A DNA stretch of 64,000 nucleotides from Streptomyces longwoodensis (GCF_001514125.1 NZ_KQ948551.1:147291-211290), one strand, 5' to 3'. Shown: positions 44,726 to 53,501, counted from the stretch's first letter. The notes: generated by a model from the sequence alone, not told the origin. A program made the numbers and translations.

Positions 44726-45583
44726 GTGCCCCGTCTGTCTGAAGTCATCGCCGCGCTGGAGAACCTGTGGCCCGCCGAGCGGGCCGAGTCCTGGGACGCG
44801 GTCGGCACCGTCGTGGGCGACCCCGGGCAGCCGGTCACCCGCGTGCTGTTCGCCGTGGACCCGGTCCGGGCGATCGTCGACGAGGCGGTGGAGCTGGGCG
44901 CGGACCTCCTGGTCACCCACCACCCGCTCTACCTGCGCGGCACCACGACCGTCGCCGCGTCCACCTTCAAGGGCCACGTCGTGCACACCCTGATCAAGAA
45001 CGACATCGCCCTGCACGTCGCCCACACCAACGCCGACACCGCCGACCCGGGCGTCTCCGACGCCCTCGCCGGCGCCCTGGACCTGCGCGTCGTACGGCCC
45101 CTCGTGCCCGACCCCACCGACCCCGCCGGCCGGCGCGGCCTCGGCCGGATCTGCGAGCTCGACCACCCGCTGCCGCTGCGGGAGTTCGCCGCACGCGCCG
45201 CCGAACGGCTGCCCGCCACCGCGCAGGGCATCCGCGTCGCCGGCGACCCCGACGCCGTCGTGCGCACGGTCGCCGTCAGCGGCGGCTCCGGCGACAGCCT
45301 CTTCGACCAGGTGCGCGCCGCCGGCGTCGACGCCTTCCTCACCGCGGACCTCCGCCACCACCCGGCGTCCGAGGCCGTGCACCACAGCCCCCTCGCGCTG
45401 CTCGACGCGGCGCACTGGGCCACCGAGTGGCCCTGGTGCGAGCTGGCCGCCGCCCAGCTCGACGAGATCTCCGACCGGAAGGGCTGGGACCTGCGGGTCC
45501 ACGTGTCCGCCACGGTCACCGACCCCTGGACCGCCCACGCGGCGTCCAGCCCGACCGCTAGCCCCATGGGAGCCCCCAACTGA
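44726..45583 (+). CDS. Nif3-like dinuclear metal center protein
   Basis: The 285-residue protein is a Nif3/YbgI/DUF34 family member: SWDAVGTVVGDP, LLVTHHPLYLRG (two His metal ligands), ALHVAHTNADTADPGVSDALA (further His/Asp ligands) and, near the end, DAFLTADLRHHPASEA and LLDAAHWATEW (last His and Glu). It forms hexameric rings with two metals per subunit; its substrate is not established. It is the first gene of a unit with the zinc-ribbon gene and rnhC; GTG at 44726 is the family start. Confidence 0.93.
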   Translation: MPRLSEVIAALENLWPAERAESWDAVGTVVGDPGQPVTRVLFAVDPVRAIVDEAVELGADLLVTHHPLYLRGTTTVAASTFKGHVVHTLIKNDIALHVAHTNADTADPGVSDALAGALDLRVVRPLVPDPTDPAGRRGLGRICELDHPLPLREFAARAAERLPATAQGIRVAGDPDAVVRTVAVSGGSGDSLFDQVRAAGVDAFLTADLRHHPASEAVHHSPLALLDAAHWATEWPWCELAAAQLDEISDRKGWDLRVHVSATVTDPWTAHAASSPTASPMGAPN

Positions 45584-46323
45584 ACGCCGCGCCCGCCGAC
45601 CAGATCCGTCTCCTCGACGTCCAGGACCTCGACGTCCGCCTCCAGCAGCTCGCGCACCGGCGCAGGTCCCTGCCCGAGCACGCCGAGATCGAGTCGCTGA
45701 CCCGCGACCTCACCCAGCTGCGCGACCTGCTCGTGGCCGCGCAGACCGAGGAGAGCGACTGCGCCCGCGAGCAGACCAAGGCCGAGCAGGACGTGGACCA
45801 GGTGCGCCAGCGCGCCGTCCGCGACCAGCAGCGCCTGGACTCCGGCGCCGTCACCTCCCCCAAGGACCTGGAGAACCTCCAGCGCGAGATCGTCTCCCTC
45901 GCCAAGCGGCAGGGCGACCTCGAGGACGTCGTCCTGGAGGTCATGGAGCGCCGCGAGGCCGCGCAGGAGCGGGTCGCGGAACTGACCGAGCGGGTCGGCT
46001 CCGTGCAGGGCCGGATCGACGACGCCACCGCGCGCCGCGACGCCGCGTTCGAGGAGATCGACGGCGAGGTCGCCACGGTGTCCAAGGAGCGCGAGGTCAT
46101 CGCCGGCTCGGTGCCCGCGGACCTGCTCAAGCTGTACGACAAGCTGCGCGAGCAGCAGGGCGGCATCGGCGCGGCCAAGCTGTACGCGCGCACCTGCCAG
46201 GGCTGCCGTCAGGAGCTGGCCATCACCGAGCTGAGCGAGATCCGCTCGGCGGCCCCGGACACGGTCGTGCGGTGCGAGAACTGCCGCCGCATCCTGGTCC
46301 GTACGGCCGAGTCCGGCCTCTAG
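45580..46323 (+). CDS. Coiled-coil zinc-ribbon protein (CdsZ/DUF164 type), CTG start
   Basis: The 247-residue protein has a long antiparallel coiled coil (about 8-190; LLDVQDLDVRLQQLAHRRRSLP ... LQREIVSLAKRQGDLE) and a C-terminal zinc ribbon (CQGC ... CENC). DUF164 proteins are small coiled-coil zinc-ribbon proteins linked to RNA or ribosome contacts. Family members begin NAAPADQIRLLDVQ; the only codon in place is CTG at 45580, which overlaps the Nif3 stop as CTGA. The next in-frame GTG (45733) would cut away one arm of the coiled coil, so CTG is very likely the true start. Confidence 0.9.
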   Translation: MNAAPADQIRLLDVQDLDVRLQQLAHRRRSLPEHAEIESLTRDLTQLRDLLVAAQTEESDCAREQTKAEQDVDQVRQRAVRDQQRLDSGAVTSPKDLENLQREIVSLAKRQGDLEDVVLEVMERREAAQERVAELTERVGSVQGRIDDATARRDAAFEEIDGEVATVSKEREVIAGSVPADLLKLYDKLREQQGGIGAAKLYARTCQGCRQELAITELSEIRSAAPDTVVRCENCRRILVRTAESGL

Positions 46324-46334
46324 GGGCCCGCGCG

Positions 46335-47597
46335 GTGAGGGAGTTCATCGTCGAGGCCGACGGCGGGTCGCGGGGCAACCCGGGGCCCGCGGGCTTCGGC
46401 GCCGTGGTGACCGACGCGGCGACGGGGGAGACGCTCGTGGAGCGCGCCGAGTACCTCGGCGTCGTCACGAACAACGTCGCCGAGTACCGGGGCCTGCTCG
46501 CCGGGCTGCGCGCGGCGCACGACCTGGACCCGGCCGCCACGGTGCACGTCCGCATGGACTCCAAGCTCGTCGTCGAGCAGATGTCGGGCCGCTGGAAGAT
46601 CAAGCACCCCGACATGAAGCCCCTCGCGGCGGAGGCGGCCCGGGTGTTCCCGCCCGGCCGCGTCACGTACGAGTGGATCCCGCGCGAACGGAACAAGGCG
46701 GCGGACCGGTTGGCCAACGAGGCGATGGACGCCGGGGTGTCGGGGGAGACGGGGTATTCGGTGCGGCGGGAGTCGGTGGGCGGCGGTGCTGCCGGTACCG
46801 GGGTCGGTGCCGGTGCCGGTACTGGGGTCGGTATCGGGGCCGACGTCGAGGCCGGGACAGCGGAGGCCCCTGTCGACGTCACGGCCGGGACGGCCAAGGC
46901 CGCCGCGGCCGATGTGAGGGCCGCGCGGAGCGTGGCCGCTCCCACCTCCGGCTGGTCGGCGCCCGACCTCGGTGCCCCCGCCACCTTCGTCCTGCTCCGC
47001 CACGGGGAGACCCCGCTGACCCCGCAGAAGCGCTTCTCGGGCAGCGGAGGCACCGACCCGTCCCTCTCCGCCGCAGGGCGCGAACAGGCCGAGCGGGCCG
47101 GTGCGGCCCTGGCCCGGCGCGGGACGATCCAGCACATCGTGTCCTCGCCCCTCGCCCGCACCCGCGAGACCGCCGGCATCGTCGCCGCCCACCTCGGTCT
47201 GGAGGTCACGGTCGAGGACGGCCTGCGCGAGACCGACTTCGGCGCCTGGGAGGGCCTGACCTTCGCCGAGGTGCGCGAGCGCCACCCCGACGACCTGAAC
47301 GCCTGGCTCGCCGACACCGGGGCCCGGCCCACCGGCGGGGGCGAGAGCTTCGCCGAGACCGCCGTACGCGTCGCCGCAGTGCGCGACAAGCTGACGGCCG
47401 CCCACGCCGGGCGCACGGTGCTGCTCGTCACGCACGTCACGCCGATCAAGACGTTCGTGCGGCTCGCCCTCGGTGCCCCGCCGGAGTCCCTGTTCCGCAT
47501 GGAACTCTCGGCGGCGTCCGTCTCGGCGATCGCGTACTACGCCGACGGCAACGCCAGCGTCCGCCTGCTCAACGACACGTCCCACCTGAGGGCGTGA
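46335..47597 (+). CDS. rnhC: Bifunctional RNase HI / acid phosphatase
   Basis: The 420-residue protein joins an RNase HI domain (about 1-135: VEADGGSRGNPGPAGFG, VAEYRGLLAGL, HVRMDSKLVV, WIPRERNKAADRLANEAMD give the D-E-D-D active site) to a CobC-like histidine phosphatase (about 215-420: VLLRHGETPLTPQKRFSG, ETDFGAWEG, LLVTHVTPIK). The Mycobacterium homologue Rv2228c cleaves RNA/DNA hybrids and removes phosphate from alpha-ribazole phosphate for B12. The Gly/Val/Ala-rich linker (about 150-190) is repetitive. GTG at 46335 is the domain start. Confidence 0.95.
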   Translation: MREFIVEADGGSRGNPGPAGFGAVVTDAATGETLVERAEYLGVVTNNVAEYRGLLAGLRAAHDLDPAATVHVRMDSKLVVEQMSGRWKIKHPDMKPLAAEAARVFPPGRVTYEWIPRERNKAADRLANEAMDAGVSGETGYSVRRESVGGGAAGTGVGAGAGTGVGIGADVEAGTAEAPVDVTAGTAKAAAADVRAARSVAAPTSGWSAPDLGAPATFVLLRHGETPLTPQKRFSGSGGTDPSLSAAGREQAERAGAALARRGTIQHIVSSPLARTRETAGIVAAHLGLEVTVEDGLRETDFGAWEGLTFAEVRERHPDDLNAWLADTGARPTGGGESFAETAVRVAAVRDKLTAAHAGRTVLLVTHVTPIKTFVRLALGAPPESLFRMELSAASVSAIAYYADGNASVRLLNDTSHLRA

Positions 47598-48333
47598 CGG
47601 CGGGGGCGACCGCTGTGGCGGTGCTGGACGGGGCGGTGCTGGAGGGGACGGTGTCCCCGAGCGCCGCCGCCTCCCGCGCCAGCCGCTCGACCCGCCCCCA
47701 GTCGCGCGCCGCCACCGCGTCCCCGGGCACCATCCAACTCCCGCCCACGCACCCGACGTTCGGCAGCGCCAGGTACTCCGGCGCGTTCGCGGGCCCGATC
47801 CCCCCGGTCGGGCAGAACCGGACCTGGGGCAACGGGCCGTACAGCGACCGCAGGTAGGCCGTACCGCCCGCCGCCTGCGCCGGGAAGAACTTCATCTCCC
47901 GCACCCCGCGCTCCAGCAATGCCACCACCTCCGACGCGGTGGACACCCCGGGCAGGCACGGCAGCCCCGACGCCCGCATCGCCGACAGCAGCGCGTCCGT
48001 CCACCCGGGACTCACGAGGAACCGGGCCCCCGCGTCCACGGCGACGTCCACGTGCTCCGGCCCGAGCACCGTCCCGGCGCCCACCACGGCCCCCGGCACG
48101 GCCGCGCCGATCGCCCGGATCGCCTCCGGCGCGGCGGCCGTCCGCAGCGTCACCTCGATCGCCGGCAGCCCCCCGGCCACCAGCGCCCGCGCCAGCGGTA
48201 CGGCGTCCTCGGCGTCGTCCACCACGACGACGGGCAGCACGGGCGCGAGGTCCAGCACGGACACGGCACCGCCGGACGGCTGGGCGGTGGGGGAGGGCGT
48301 GGAGGCAGGGGAGGGCAGGGAGGAGTCGGCCAT
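47569..48333 (-). CDS. eda: KDPG/KHG aldolase (4-hydroxy-2-oxoglutarate aldolase family)
   Basis: The 254-residue protein contains the class I aldolase barrel (about 27-225): VLPVVVVDDAEDAVPLARALVAGG, IEVTLRT with the catalytic Glu, VVGAGTVLGPEHV, and VREMKFFPAQAAGG with the Schiff-base Lys, then FCPTGGIGPANAPEYLALPN. It splits 2-keto-3-deoxy-6-phosphogluconate or 4-hydroxy-2-oxoglutarate to pyruvate plus glyceraldehyde-3-phosphate or glyoxylate. The N- and C-terminal Ser/Thr/Pro arms are extra. It converges with rnhC (29-base overlap). An operator-like repeat lies upstream. Confidence 0.93.
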   Translation of the reverse strand: MADSSLPSPASTPSPTAQPSGGAVSVLDLAPVLPVVVVDDAEDAVPLARALVAGGLPAIEVTLRTAAAPEAIRAIGAAVPGAVVGAGTVLGPEHVDVAVDAGARFLVSPGWTDALLSAMRASGLPCLPGVSTASEVVALLERGVREMKFFPAQAAGGTAYLRSLYGPLPQVRFCPTGGIGPANAPEYLALPNVGCVGGSWMVPGDAVAARDWGRVERLAREAAALGDTVPSSTAPSSTATAVAPAVTPSGGTCR

Positions 48334-48369
48334 GGGCTCATCCTGCCCACCGCGTGCACTCTGCGCAAA

Positions 48370-48402
48370 GCCCATTGCGCATGCTGCAATGGGCATGTTG
48401 CA
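48370..48402. promoter_or_regulatory. Operator-like repeats upstream of the aldolase gene
   Basis: CCCATTGC-7-GCAATGGG (48370-48392) is an 8-bp inverted repeat. Overlapping it, GCATGCTGCAA (48378-48388) and GCATGTTGCAA (48392-48402) are direct repeats 14 bases apart. They lie 37-69 bases before the aldolase ATG, where a repressor would act. No adjacent regulator gene is evident. Confidence 0.6.
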
Positions 48403-48442
48403 ACAGGCGGGGCGGGATGGCCGGGGCCTGAGTGGTCGGCGT

Positions 48443-49225
48443 CTAATGAACCTCGTCCACAAGCACGTCGAGGGCCCAGGCCGCCCCCGCCTTGGCGGGC
48501 GCCTGCGCCTCCACCACGTACCCGAGGTCCCGCAGCGCCTCCACCAGCTCGGCGGGGTGCGCCGGCGCGGCCCCGGCGGTCAGCAGGCTCCGCACGATCC
48601 GCCCCTTGGTCGCCTTGTTGAAGTGGCTGACCACCTTCCGCGTCGGCGCGTGCAGCACCCGCACGGTCGCCGTGCGCCCGGCCACCTCGCCCTTCGGCTT
48701 CCACGCGGCGGCGTACGCCGCCGACCGCAGGTCCAGCACCAGCCCGTCCCCGGCCGCCTCGGGCAGCACGGCCGCCATCGGCGCCCGCCAGTGCGCGCCC
48801 AGCGCCCCCAGCCCGGGCAGCCGTACTCCCATCGAGCAGCGGTACGACGGGATGCGGTCCGTCACCCGGACCGCGCCCCACAACCCGGAGAACACCAGCA
48901 GCCAGGAAGCGGCCCGGCGCTTGGCGGCGGCGTCCAGCGAGGCCAGGTCGAGGGCGTCGTACAGCACGCCGGTGTAGATCTGCCCGGCCGGCCGCGCGCC
49001 CGCGGTGCGCAGCCCGGCGTTCTTGCCCACCTCCCCGCGCAGCCCCTCGCTGAGCCCGAGCACCTCGCGCGCCTTCTCCTCGTCGCCGGAGCACAGCTCG
49101 ACCAGTTCCTCCAGCACGGCCAGCCGCGCCCCGGTCAGCCCCGGCAGCGACAGCGACTCCGGCTTCAGCGGGGCGCCACGGCCGGAGGCGGCCTTGCCTT
49201 CGGAGGGTGGGAGCAGGACGAGCAC
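48443..49225 (-). CDS. yaaA: YaaA/DUF328 peroxide stress protein
   Basis: The 260-residue product begins VLVLLPPSEGK and contains QIYTGVLYDALDLASL, LLVFSGLWGAVRVTDRIPSYRCSM and VVSHFNKATKGRIVRSLL, the fixed motifs of the YaaA family. In E. coli YaaA lowers free intracellular iron and Fenton damage under peroxide stress and has a DNA-binding HhH-like site. Cytoplasmic. GTG at 49225 gives the canonical start. It is followed by the aldolase gene in the same direction. Confidence 0.94.
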   Translation of the reverse strand: MLVLLPPSEGKAASGRGAPLKPESLSLPGLTGARLAVLEELVELCSGDEEKAREVLGLSEGLRGEVGKNAGLRTAGARPAGQIYTGVLYDALDLASLDAAAKRRAASWLLVFSGLWGAVRVTDRIPSYRCSMGVRLPGLGALGAHWRAPMAAVLPEAAGDGLVLDLRSAAYAAAWKPKGEVAGRTATVRVLHAPTRKVVSHFNKATKGRIVRSLLTAGAAPAHPAELVEALRDLGYVVEAQAPAKAGAAWALDVLVDEVH

Positions 49226-49243
49226 GGGGGTATCTCCTAGCGG

Positions 49244-49275
49244 CTGTTGCTGAACCTGTTGCTGTTGCTGTTGCT
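49244..49275. repeat. Short CTGTTG/GCTGTT repeat
   Basis: About five near-copies of CTGTTG lie between the yaaA start and the RNB gene. The run overlaps the ribosome-site area of yaaA, so changes in length could affect its expression. Nothing else is seen there. Confidence 0.55.
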
Positions 49276-49367
49276 TTGCCGGCGTCGGCGCTGTTGTGGC
49301 GGTGTGACGGCCGGGACATCAGCGTACGGCGTGCCCCGTGACCGCCTCCCCCCGTACGCTCGGCACC

Positions 49368-50804
49368 ATGCCCCGCCGCCCCCTCCGCGTGACCGGCGCC
49401 CCCGAGGCGCCCCTCAGGACCGCCCTCGCCGCGCTGCGCGCCAAGCTCTCCGTCCCCGAGGCCTTCCCGCCGGAGGTCCTGGCGGAGGCGGAGCGCGCGG
49501 CCCGCGCCCCCGCCCTCCGGCACGCCGACGCCACCGACATCCCCTTCGTCACGGTCGACCCGCCCACGTCCACGGACCTGGACCAGGCGCTGCACCTGTC
49601 CCGCCGCGGCAGCGGCTACCGCGTCCACTACGCCATCGCCGACGTGGCCGCCTTCGTCACCCCGGGCTCGGCGCTGGACGCGGAGGCCCACCGCAGGGTC
49701 ACCACCCTGTACTTCCCGGACGGCAAGGTCCCGCTCCACCCGCCCGTGCTCGGCGAGGGCGCCGCGAGCCTGCTCCCGGACCAGGTGCGCCCGGCCGCGC
49801 TGTGGACGCTGGACCTGGACGCGGAGGGCCGTACGGTCGCCGCCGACGTACGCCGGGCGCTGATCCGCAGCCGGGCCAAGCTGGACTACGAGGGCGTGCA
49901 GAAGGCGATCGACACGGGCACGGCCGAGGAACCGCTGGCGCTCCTGCGCACGATCGGAAGGCTGCGCGAAGCCCTGGAAGCGGAACGCGGCGGCATCTCC
50001 CTGAACGTCCCCGAACAGGAAATAGTCCAGCACGACCACACCTACGAACTGACGTACCGCGCCCCGCTCCCGGCCGAGGGCTGGAACGCCCAGCTCTCCC
50101 TCCTGACCGGCATGGCGGCCGCCGACCTGACGCTGGCCCACGGCACGGGCGTCCTGCGCACCCTGCCCACGGCACCCGACGGCGCGGTGTCCCGCCTGCG
50201 GCGCGTGGCGCAGGCGCTGGAGATCGACTGGCCGCACCACGTGTCGTACGCGGACCTGATCCGCACCCTGGACCCGGACACCCCGCGCCACGCGGCGTTC
50301 CTCCAGGAGTGCACGACCCTGCTGCGCGGCGCCGGCTACACGGTGTTCCGCGACGGCGCCCTGCCCGCCCTGACGACCCACGCGGCGGTCGCGGCCCCGT
50401 ACGCCCACTGCACGGCCCCGCTGCGCCGCCTGGCCGACCGCTACACGACGGAACTCTGCCTGGCGGCGACGGCGGCCGCCCCCGCACCGGAGTGGGTCCT
50501 GTCGGCCCTGGACCGCCTCCCCGCGGAGATGACGGAGGGGACCCGCAGGTCGAACACCCTGGAACGAGCCTGCCTGGACCTCCTGGAGGCGACGGTCCTG
50601 GAGCCCCACGTGGGCGAGACGTTCCCGGCCACGGTGATCGACGTCTCCGACGACCACCCCACGACGGGCACGGTCCACCTGACCGCCCCCGCAGTCATAG
50701 GCCGGGTCGACTCCCCGACCCCCCTGCCCCTGGGCACCCCCCTGACGGTCCGCCTGACGGAGGCGGACCCGACGGGCCCGACGCTCCGCTTCGTCCCGGC
50801 GTGA
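49368..50804 (+). CDS. RNB-domain ribonuclease (RNase II/R family)
   Basis: The 478-residue protein consists mainly of an RNB catalytic domain: VDPPTSTDLDQALHL and YRVHYAIADVAAFVTPGS near the N-terminus, TTLYFPDGKVPLHPP, and YAHCTAPLRRLADRYTTELC with the conserved Arg. Cold-shock domains are absent and only a short S1-like end remains. These enzymes degrade RNA 3' to 5'. The catalytic cluster reads D-x5-D-x-D-Q where the family usually has D-x5-D-x-D-D. ATG at 49368 is preferred over 49338. Confidence 0.9.
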   Translation: MPRRPLRVTGAPEAPLRTALAALRAKLSVPEAFPPEVLAEAERAARAPALRHADATDIPFVTVDPPTSTDLDQALHLSRRGSGYRVHYAIADVAAFVTPGSALDAEAHRRVTTLYFPDGKVPLHPPVLGEGAASLLPDQVRPAALWTLDLDAEGRTVAADVRRALIRSRAKLDYEGVQKAIDTGTAEEPLALLRTIGRLREALEAERGGISLNVPEQEIVQHDHTYELTYRAPLPAEGWNAQLSLLTGMAAADLTLAHGTGVLRTLPTAPDGAVSRLRRVAQALEIDWPHHVSYADLIRTLDPDTPRHAAFLQECTTLLRGAGYTVFRDGALPALTTHAAVAAPYAHCTAPLRRLADRYTTELCLAATAAAPAPEWVLSALDRLPAEMTEGTRRSNTLERACLDLLEATVLEPHVGETFPATVIDVSDDHPTTGTVHLTAPAVIGRVDSPTPLPLGTPLTVRLTEADPTGPTLRFVPA

Positions 50805-50930
50805 TTCTTCGCCGCTGACGACGGCGCTGACGGAACGCCTGTGCCACGATCGAGGGACAGGTCCTCGATCTCACGGACAGGTGATCAGCCGATGTCCCAG
50901 TCTGGCGGGCGACAGAAGGAGGGGCGTGAC

Positions 50931-51509
50931 ATGACTGCCGTGGCCCACGAGCCGCTCACGCAGGAAGACGTCCTGCTGGACGGCTTCCTCGCCCTGGACA
51001 CCCCGGAGGGTTTCCGGGCGGAGCTGATCGAGGGGGAGATCGTAGTGACACCGCCGCCGGACGGGGATCACGAGGACTACATCGAGGTGATCGTCAGCCA
51101 GGTGTACCGGCTGTCGCGAACCGACATGCAGTTCTCCGGGAACAAGGGACTGAAGCTGGCGAGCGGGGGCGGCTGGCCCAAGAACCACGTGATCCCGGAC
51201 GGCACGTTCGCACCCCGGCACCTGCGGCTCTACCGGGGCGCCGAGCCCTGGATGCCCTGTGAGGGCGTCGCGATGGTCCTGGAGGTGACCTCCACCAAGC
51301 CGCAGGCCGACCGCGAGGCCAAACGCCGCTGCTACGCCCGCGGCGGCATCCCGCTGTACCTGCTGGTCGACCGAGAGGCGTCCTCGATCACGCTCTTCAG
51401 CGACCCGGGGAAGGACGATTACAGGGAACACTGCACCCGCCCCCTGGGCAAGCAGATCGCCCTGCCGCAGCCCTTCGCCTTCGACCTGGACACCTCCGAC
51501 CTCCTCTGA
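50931..51509 (+). CDS. Uma2 family protein (PD-(D/E)XK-like fold)
   Basis: The 192-residue product shows the DUF820/Uma2 pattern: RAELIEGEIVVTPPPDGDHEDY, then KNHVIPDGTFAP (the catalytic D), MVLEVTSTKPQADREAKRRCYARGGIPLYLLVD with E-x-T/S and K-like residues. The fold is nuclease-like; no target is proven for these proteins, which are numerous in Streptomyces. AAGGAGGGG lies 7-15 bases before the ATG at 50931. Confidence 0.9.
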   Translation: MTAVAHEPLTQEDVLLDGFLALDTPEGFRAELIEGEIVVTPPPDGDHEDYIEVIVSQVYRLSRTDMQFSGNKGLKLASGGGWPKNHVIPDGTFAPRHLRLYRGAEPWMPCEGVAMVLEVTSTKPQADREAKRRCYARGGIPLYLLVDREASSITLFSDPGKDDYREHCTRPLGKQIALPQPFAFDLDTSDLL

Positions 51510-51549
51510 GGCCGAAGGCGGGTCCGCGGCCCGGTAGCATGGTCGGCAC

Positions 51550-51960
51550 GGCAGACGAGCCGGGCGGACGGCCGCGTGGAGTTCCCGCAAGGGGCTCCCC
51601 GAGGAACGTCCGGGCTCCACAGGGCAGGGTGGTGGCTAACGGCCACCCGGGGTGACCCGCGGGACAGTGCCACAGAAAGCAGACCGCCGGGGACCTCGGT
51701 CCTCGGTAAGGGTGAAACGGTGGTGTAAGAGACCACCAGTGCCCAGGGTGACCTGGGCAGCTAGGTAAACCCCACCCGGAGCAAGGTCAAGAGGGAGCGC
51801 CCCGGCGCTCCTGCGGGGACGTTCGAGGGCTGCCCGCCCGAGCCCCCGGGTAGACCGCACGAGGCCGGCGGCAACGCCGGCCCTAGATGGATGGCCGTCG
51901 CCGACGGGCCCGCGAGGACCCGCCGGAACAGAACCCGGCGTACAGCCCTGCTCGTCTGCC
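51550..51960 (+). ncRNA. rnpB: RNase P RNA, class A
   Basis: The region has the conserved elements in order: GGCAGACGAGC (51550-51560) pairs with GCTCGTCTGCC (51950-51960) as P1; GAGGAACGTCCGGGCTCCAC; the GGGACAGTGCCACAGAAA core; GGTAAGGGTGAAACGGTG; CCAGTGCCC; and near the 3' end CCTAGATGGATGGCC and AGAACCCGGCGTACAG. This is the catalytic RNA that trims tRNA 5' leaders. Frames read through it are not genes. A TAGCAT at 51535-51540 is placed as a -10 box. Confidence 0.97.
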
Positions 51961-52081
51961 TCATCCCCCGGGACGCGCACCGACGCACCCCACCCGATGT
52001 CCGGATCGCGCCCTTTCGGTGTGCATCGCGGCACCTCACCCTGGCCCTGGAGCACCGCGGGGCACTGGGGGAGGGGCCACC

Positions 52082-53131
52082 ATGTCCGGAGCGTCGTACA
52101 TCCCTGTCTTACCCGTGCGGCCCCACGCCGTGGCCGCGTTCAAGGACCTCGCGCCGTGGACCCGTGACCGGACGGCTCCCCTGTGGACATTGCCGGTCAT
52201 GACGGCCGGGGACGCCGATGAACTTCAGCAGGCGGTGCGGAAGGAGATCGGGCGGGTCGCTGCCGTCCAGAAGTACACCCCGGGATGGCTCGACGCCCCG
52301 TACGCCGACCTCGATGAGGACCCCTGCGCGACCCTCCTCCCGTTCTACTGGTCCCACACGGCGCTGCGACCGGTCACCGCCCCGGACCTCCCCGCCGCCC
52401 ACCAGGCCGCGGCCGCGGACAGTGCCCAAGAAGGGGGCAACGGCCTCGGGATACGCGTACGGCTCCCTCATGGCTGGAGTGAGGAACGTGGGGAGAACAC
52501 CGCTGCGTTGCTCTCCCGCGTGGGCCCCGAGGTACCGGTGGACCTGCTCCTCGACCTCCAGACGGTGCTGCCGGATCGTCCCGACGCGGGCAAGGAAGCC
52601 CTGCGTGCGCTCGACGCGCTGGTGCCCCTGACCCCTTGGCGCACGGTCGCCGTGCTGTCCGGTGCCTTCCCCGACCAGGTCGACAGGCTTCTCGACCGGG
52701 ACCGGGGCGAGGCCGACCGCACGGACTGGGAGACCTGGCACGAGGTCCGCCTGAGCGGACGGTCGTACGCGAAGGCCGTGCGGTACGGCGACTACGGGAC
52801 ACTGCCCGCCCGCCACCTCGGCAGGGCGGCCGGCGGAGGCGAGCGGTCGCGCTTCGGACTGCTCCGGTACACGACGGACCGCTCCTTCCTCCTCGCCAGG
52901 TTCTGGGCCGAGAAGCGGGGCGAGACCGGGGTCACCCGGGAGGCCGCCCGCTGGATCACCGAGGCCCCGGAGTTCCGCGGCGGGCCCGCCAGTTCGGGTG
53001 AACTCTGGTACCAGCGGTGCGCCCACGCCACCGGCTCCCAGGGCACCGGCAACGCCGGCACCTGGAACCAGGTCGGCAACGTGCAGCACATGACCTACGT
53101 GGTCCGCTGCCTCCAGGGCCGCGCCGTCTGA
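52082..53131 (+). CDS. Beta family protein (T4 beta-like), TTA-containing
   Basis: The 349-residue protein matches the Beta_protein family pattern: SYIPVLPVRPHAVAAFKDLAP at the start, PLWTLPV, DLLLDLQTV, a central L-W-R-TVAVLSGAFP and a C-terminal W-E-x-W and LRYTTDRSFLLAR. The function is unknown; relatives occur on phages and in defence-type islands. Codon 10 is TTA (52109-52111), rare here. It lies directly after rnpB, a structural RNA gene, which can be a site for imports. GGGGGAGGGG precedes the ATG at 52082. Confidence 0.82.
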   Translation: MSGASYIPVLPVRPHAVAAFKDLAPWTRDRTAPLWTLPVMTAGDADELQQAVRKEIGRVAAVQKYTPGWLDAPYADLDEDPCATLLPFYWSHTALRPVTAPDLPAAHQAAAADSAQEGGNGLGIRVRLPHGWSEERGENTAALLSRVGPEVPVDLLLDLQTVLPDRPDAGKEALRALDALVPLTPWRTVAVLSGAFPDQVDRLLDRDRGEADRTDWETWHEVRLSGRSYAKAVRYGDYGTLPARHLGRAAGGGERSRFGLLRYTTDRSFLLARFWAEKRGETGVTREAARWITEAPEFRGGPASSGELWYQRCAHATGSQGTGNAGTWNQVGNVQHMTYVVRCLQGRAV

Positions 53132-53134
53132 GCC

Positions 53135-53473
53135 TCACAACGACCGCCCCGCCACCCTCCCCACATGCCCCTCCAACACCCCCCGCGGCTCCGGCGTCAG
53201 CGTGCGCAGGGCCACCAGTGCCGTGATCACCACGTCGCACAGTTCCGCCTGTACGTCGTCCCACGTGTGGCTCCGGCCCTTGCGCGGGTTCTGTCCCGTC
53301 GCTCCGATCACCGCCTCCGCGACCTCGCCGACCTCCTCCGACAGCTTCAGCACGCGCAGCAGCAGGCCCTCGCGGCCGCCCACCGGCTGGTTCTGCTCCA
53401 GCCACCTCCACAGGGCGTCCACGGTCGTCCACAAGTCGGGTGCAGGGGAAGGGGGTTGCTGTTGTTCGGTCAT
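53135..53473 (-). CDS. MazG-like nucleotide pyrophosphohydrolase
   Basis: The 112-residue protein has the MazG metal-binding pattern: LKLSEEVGEVAEAVIG (E-E-x-x-E) and TWDDVQAELCDVVITALVAL (E-x-x-D). MazG-type enzymes hydrolyse non-canonical or alarmone nucleotides to the monophosphate. The first 25 residues are Gln/Pro-rich. Single-domain form, small for the family. Confidence 0.88.
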   Translation of the reverse strand: MTEQQQPPSPAPDLWTTVDALWRWLEQNQPVGGREGLLLRVLKLSEEVGEVAEAVIGATGQNPRKGRSHTWDDVQAELCDVVITALVALRTLTPEPRGVLEGHVGRVAGRSL

Positions 53474-53501
53474 GCGGGCAGCCTGCCATGGGCAGGGCGC
53501 C

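Noticed and set aside
51541..52050. Overlapping short ORFs in the rnpB region
   Set aside because: The sequence is fully explained by RNase P RNA conserved elements and pairing.
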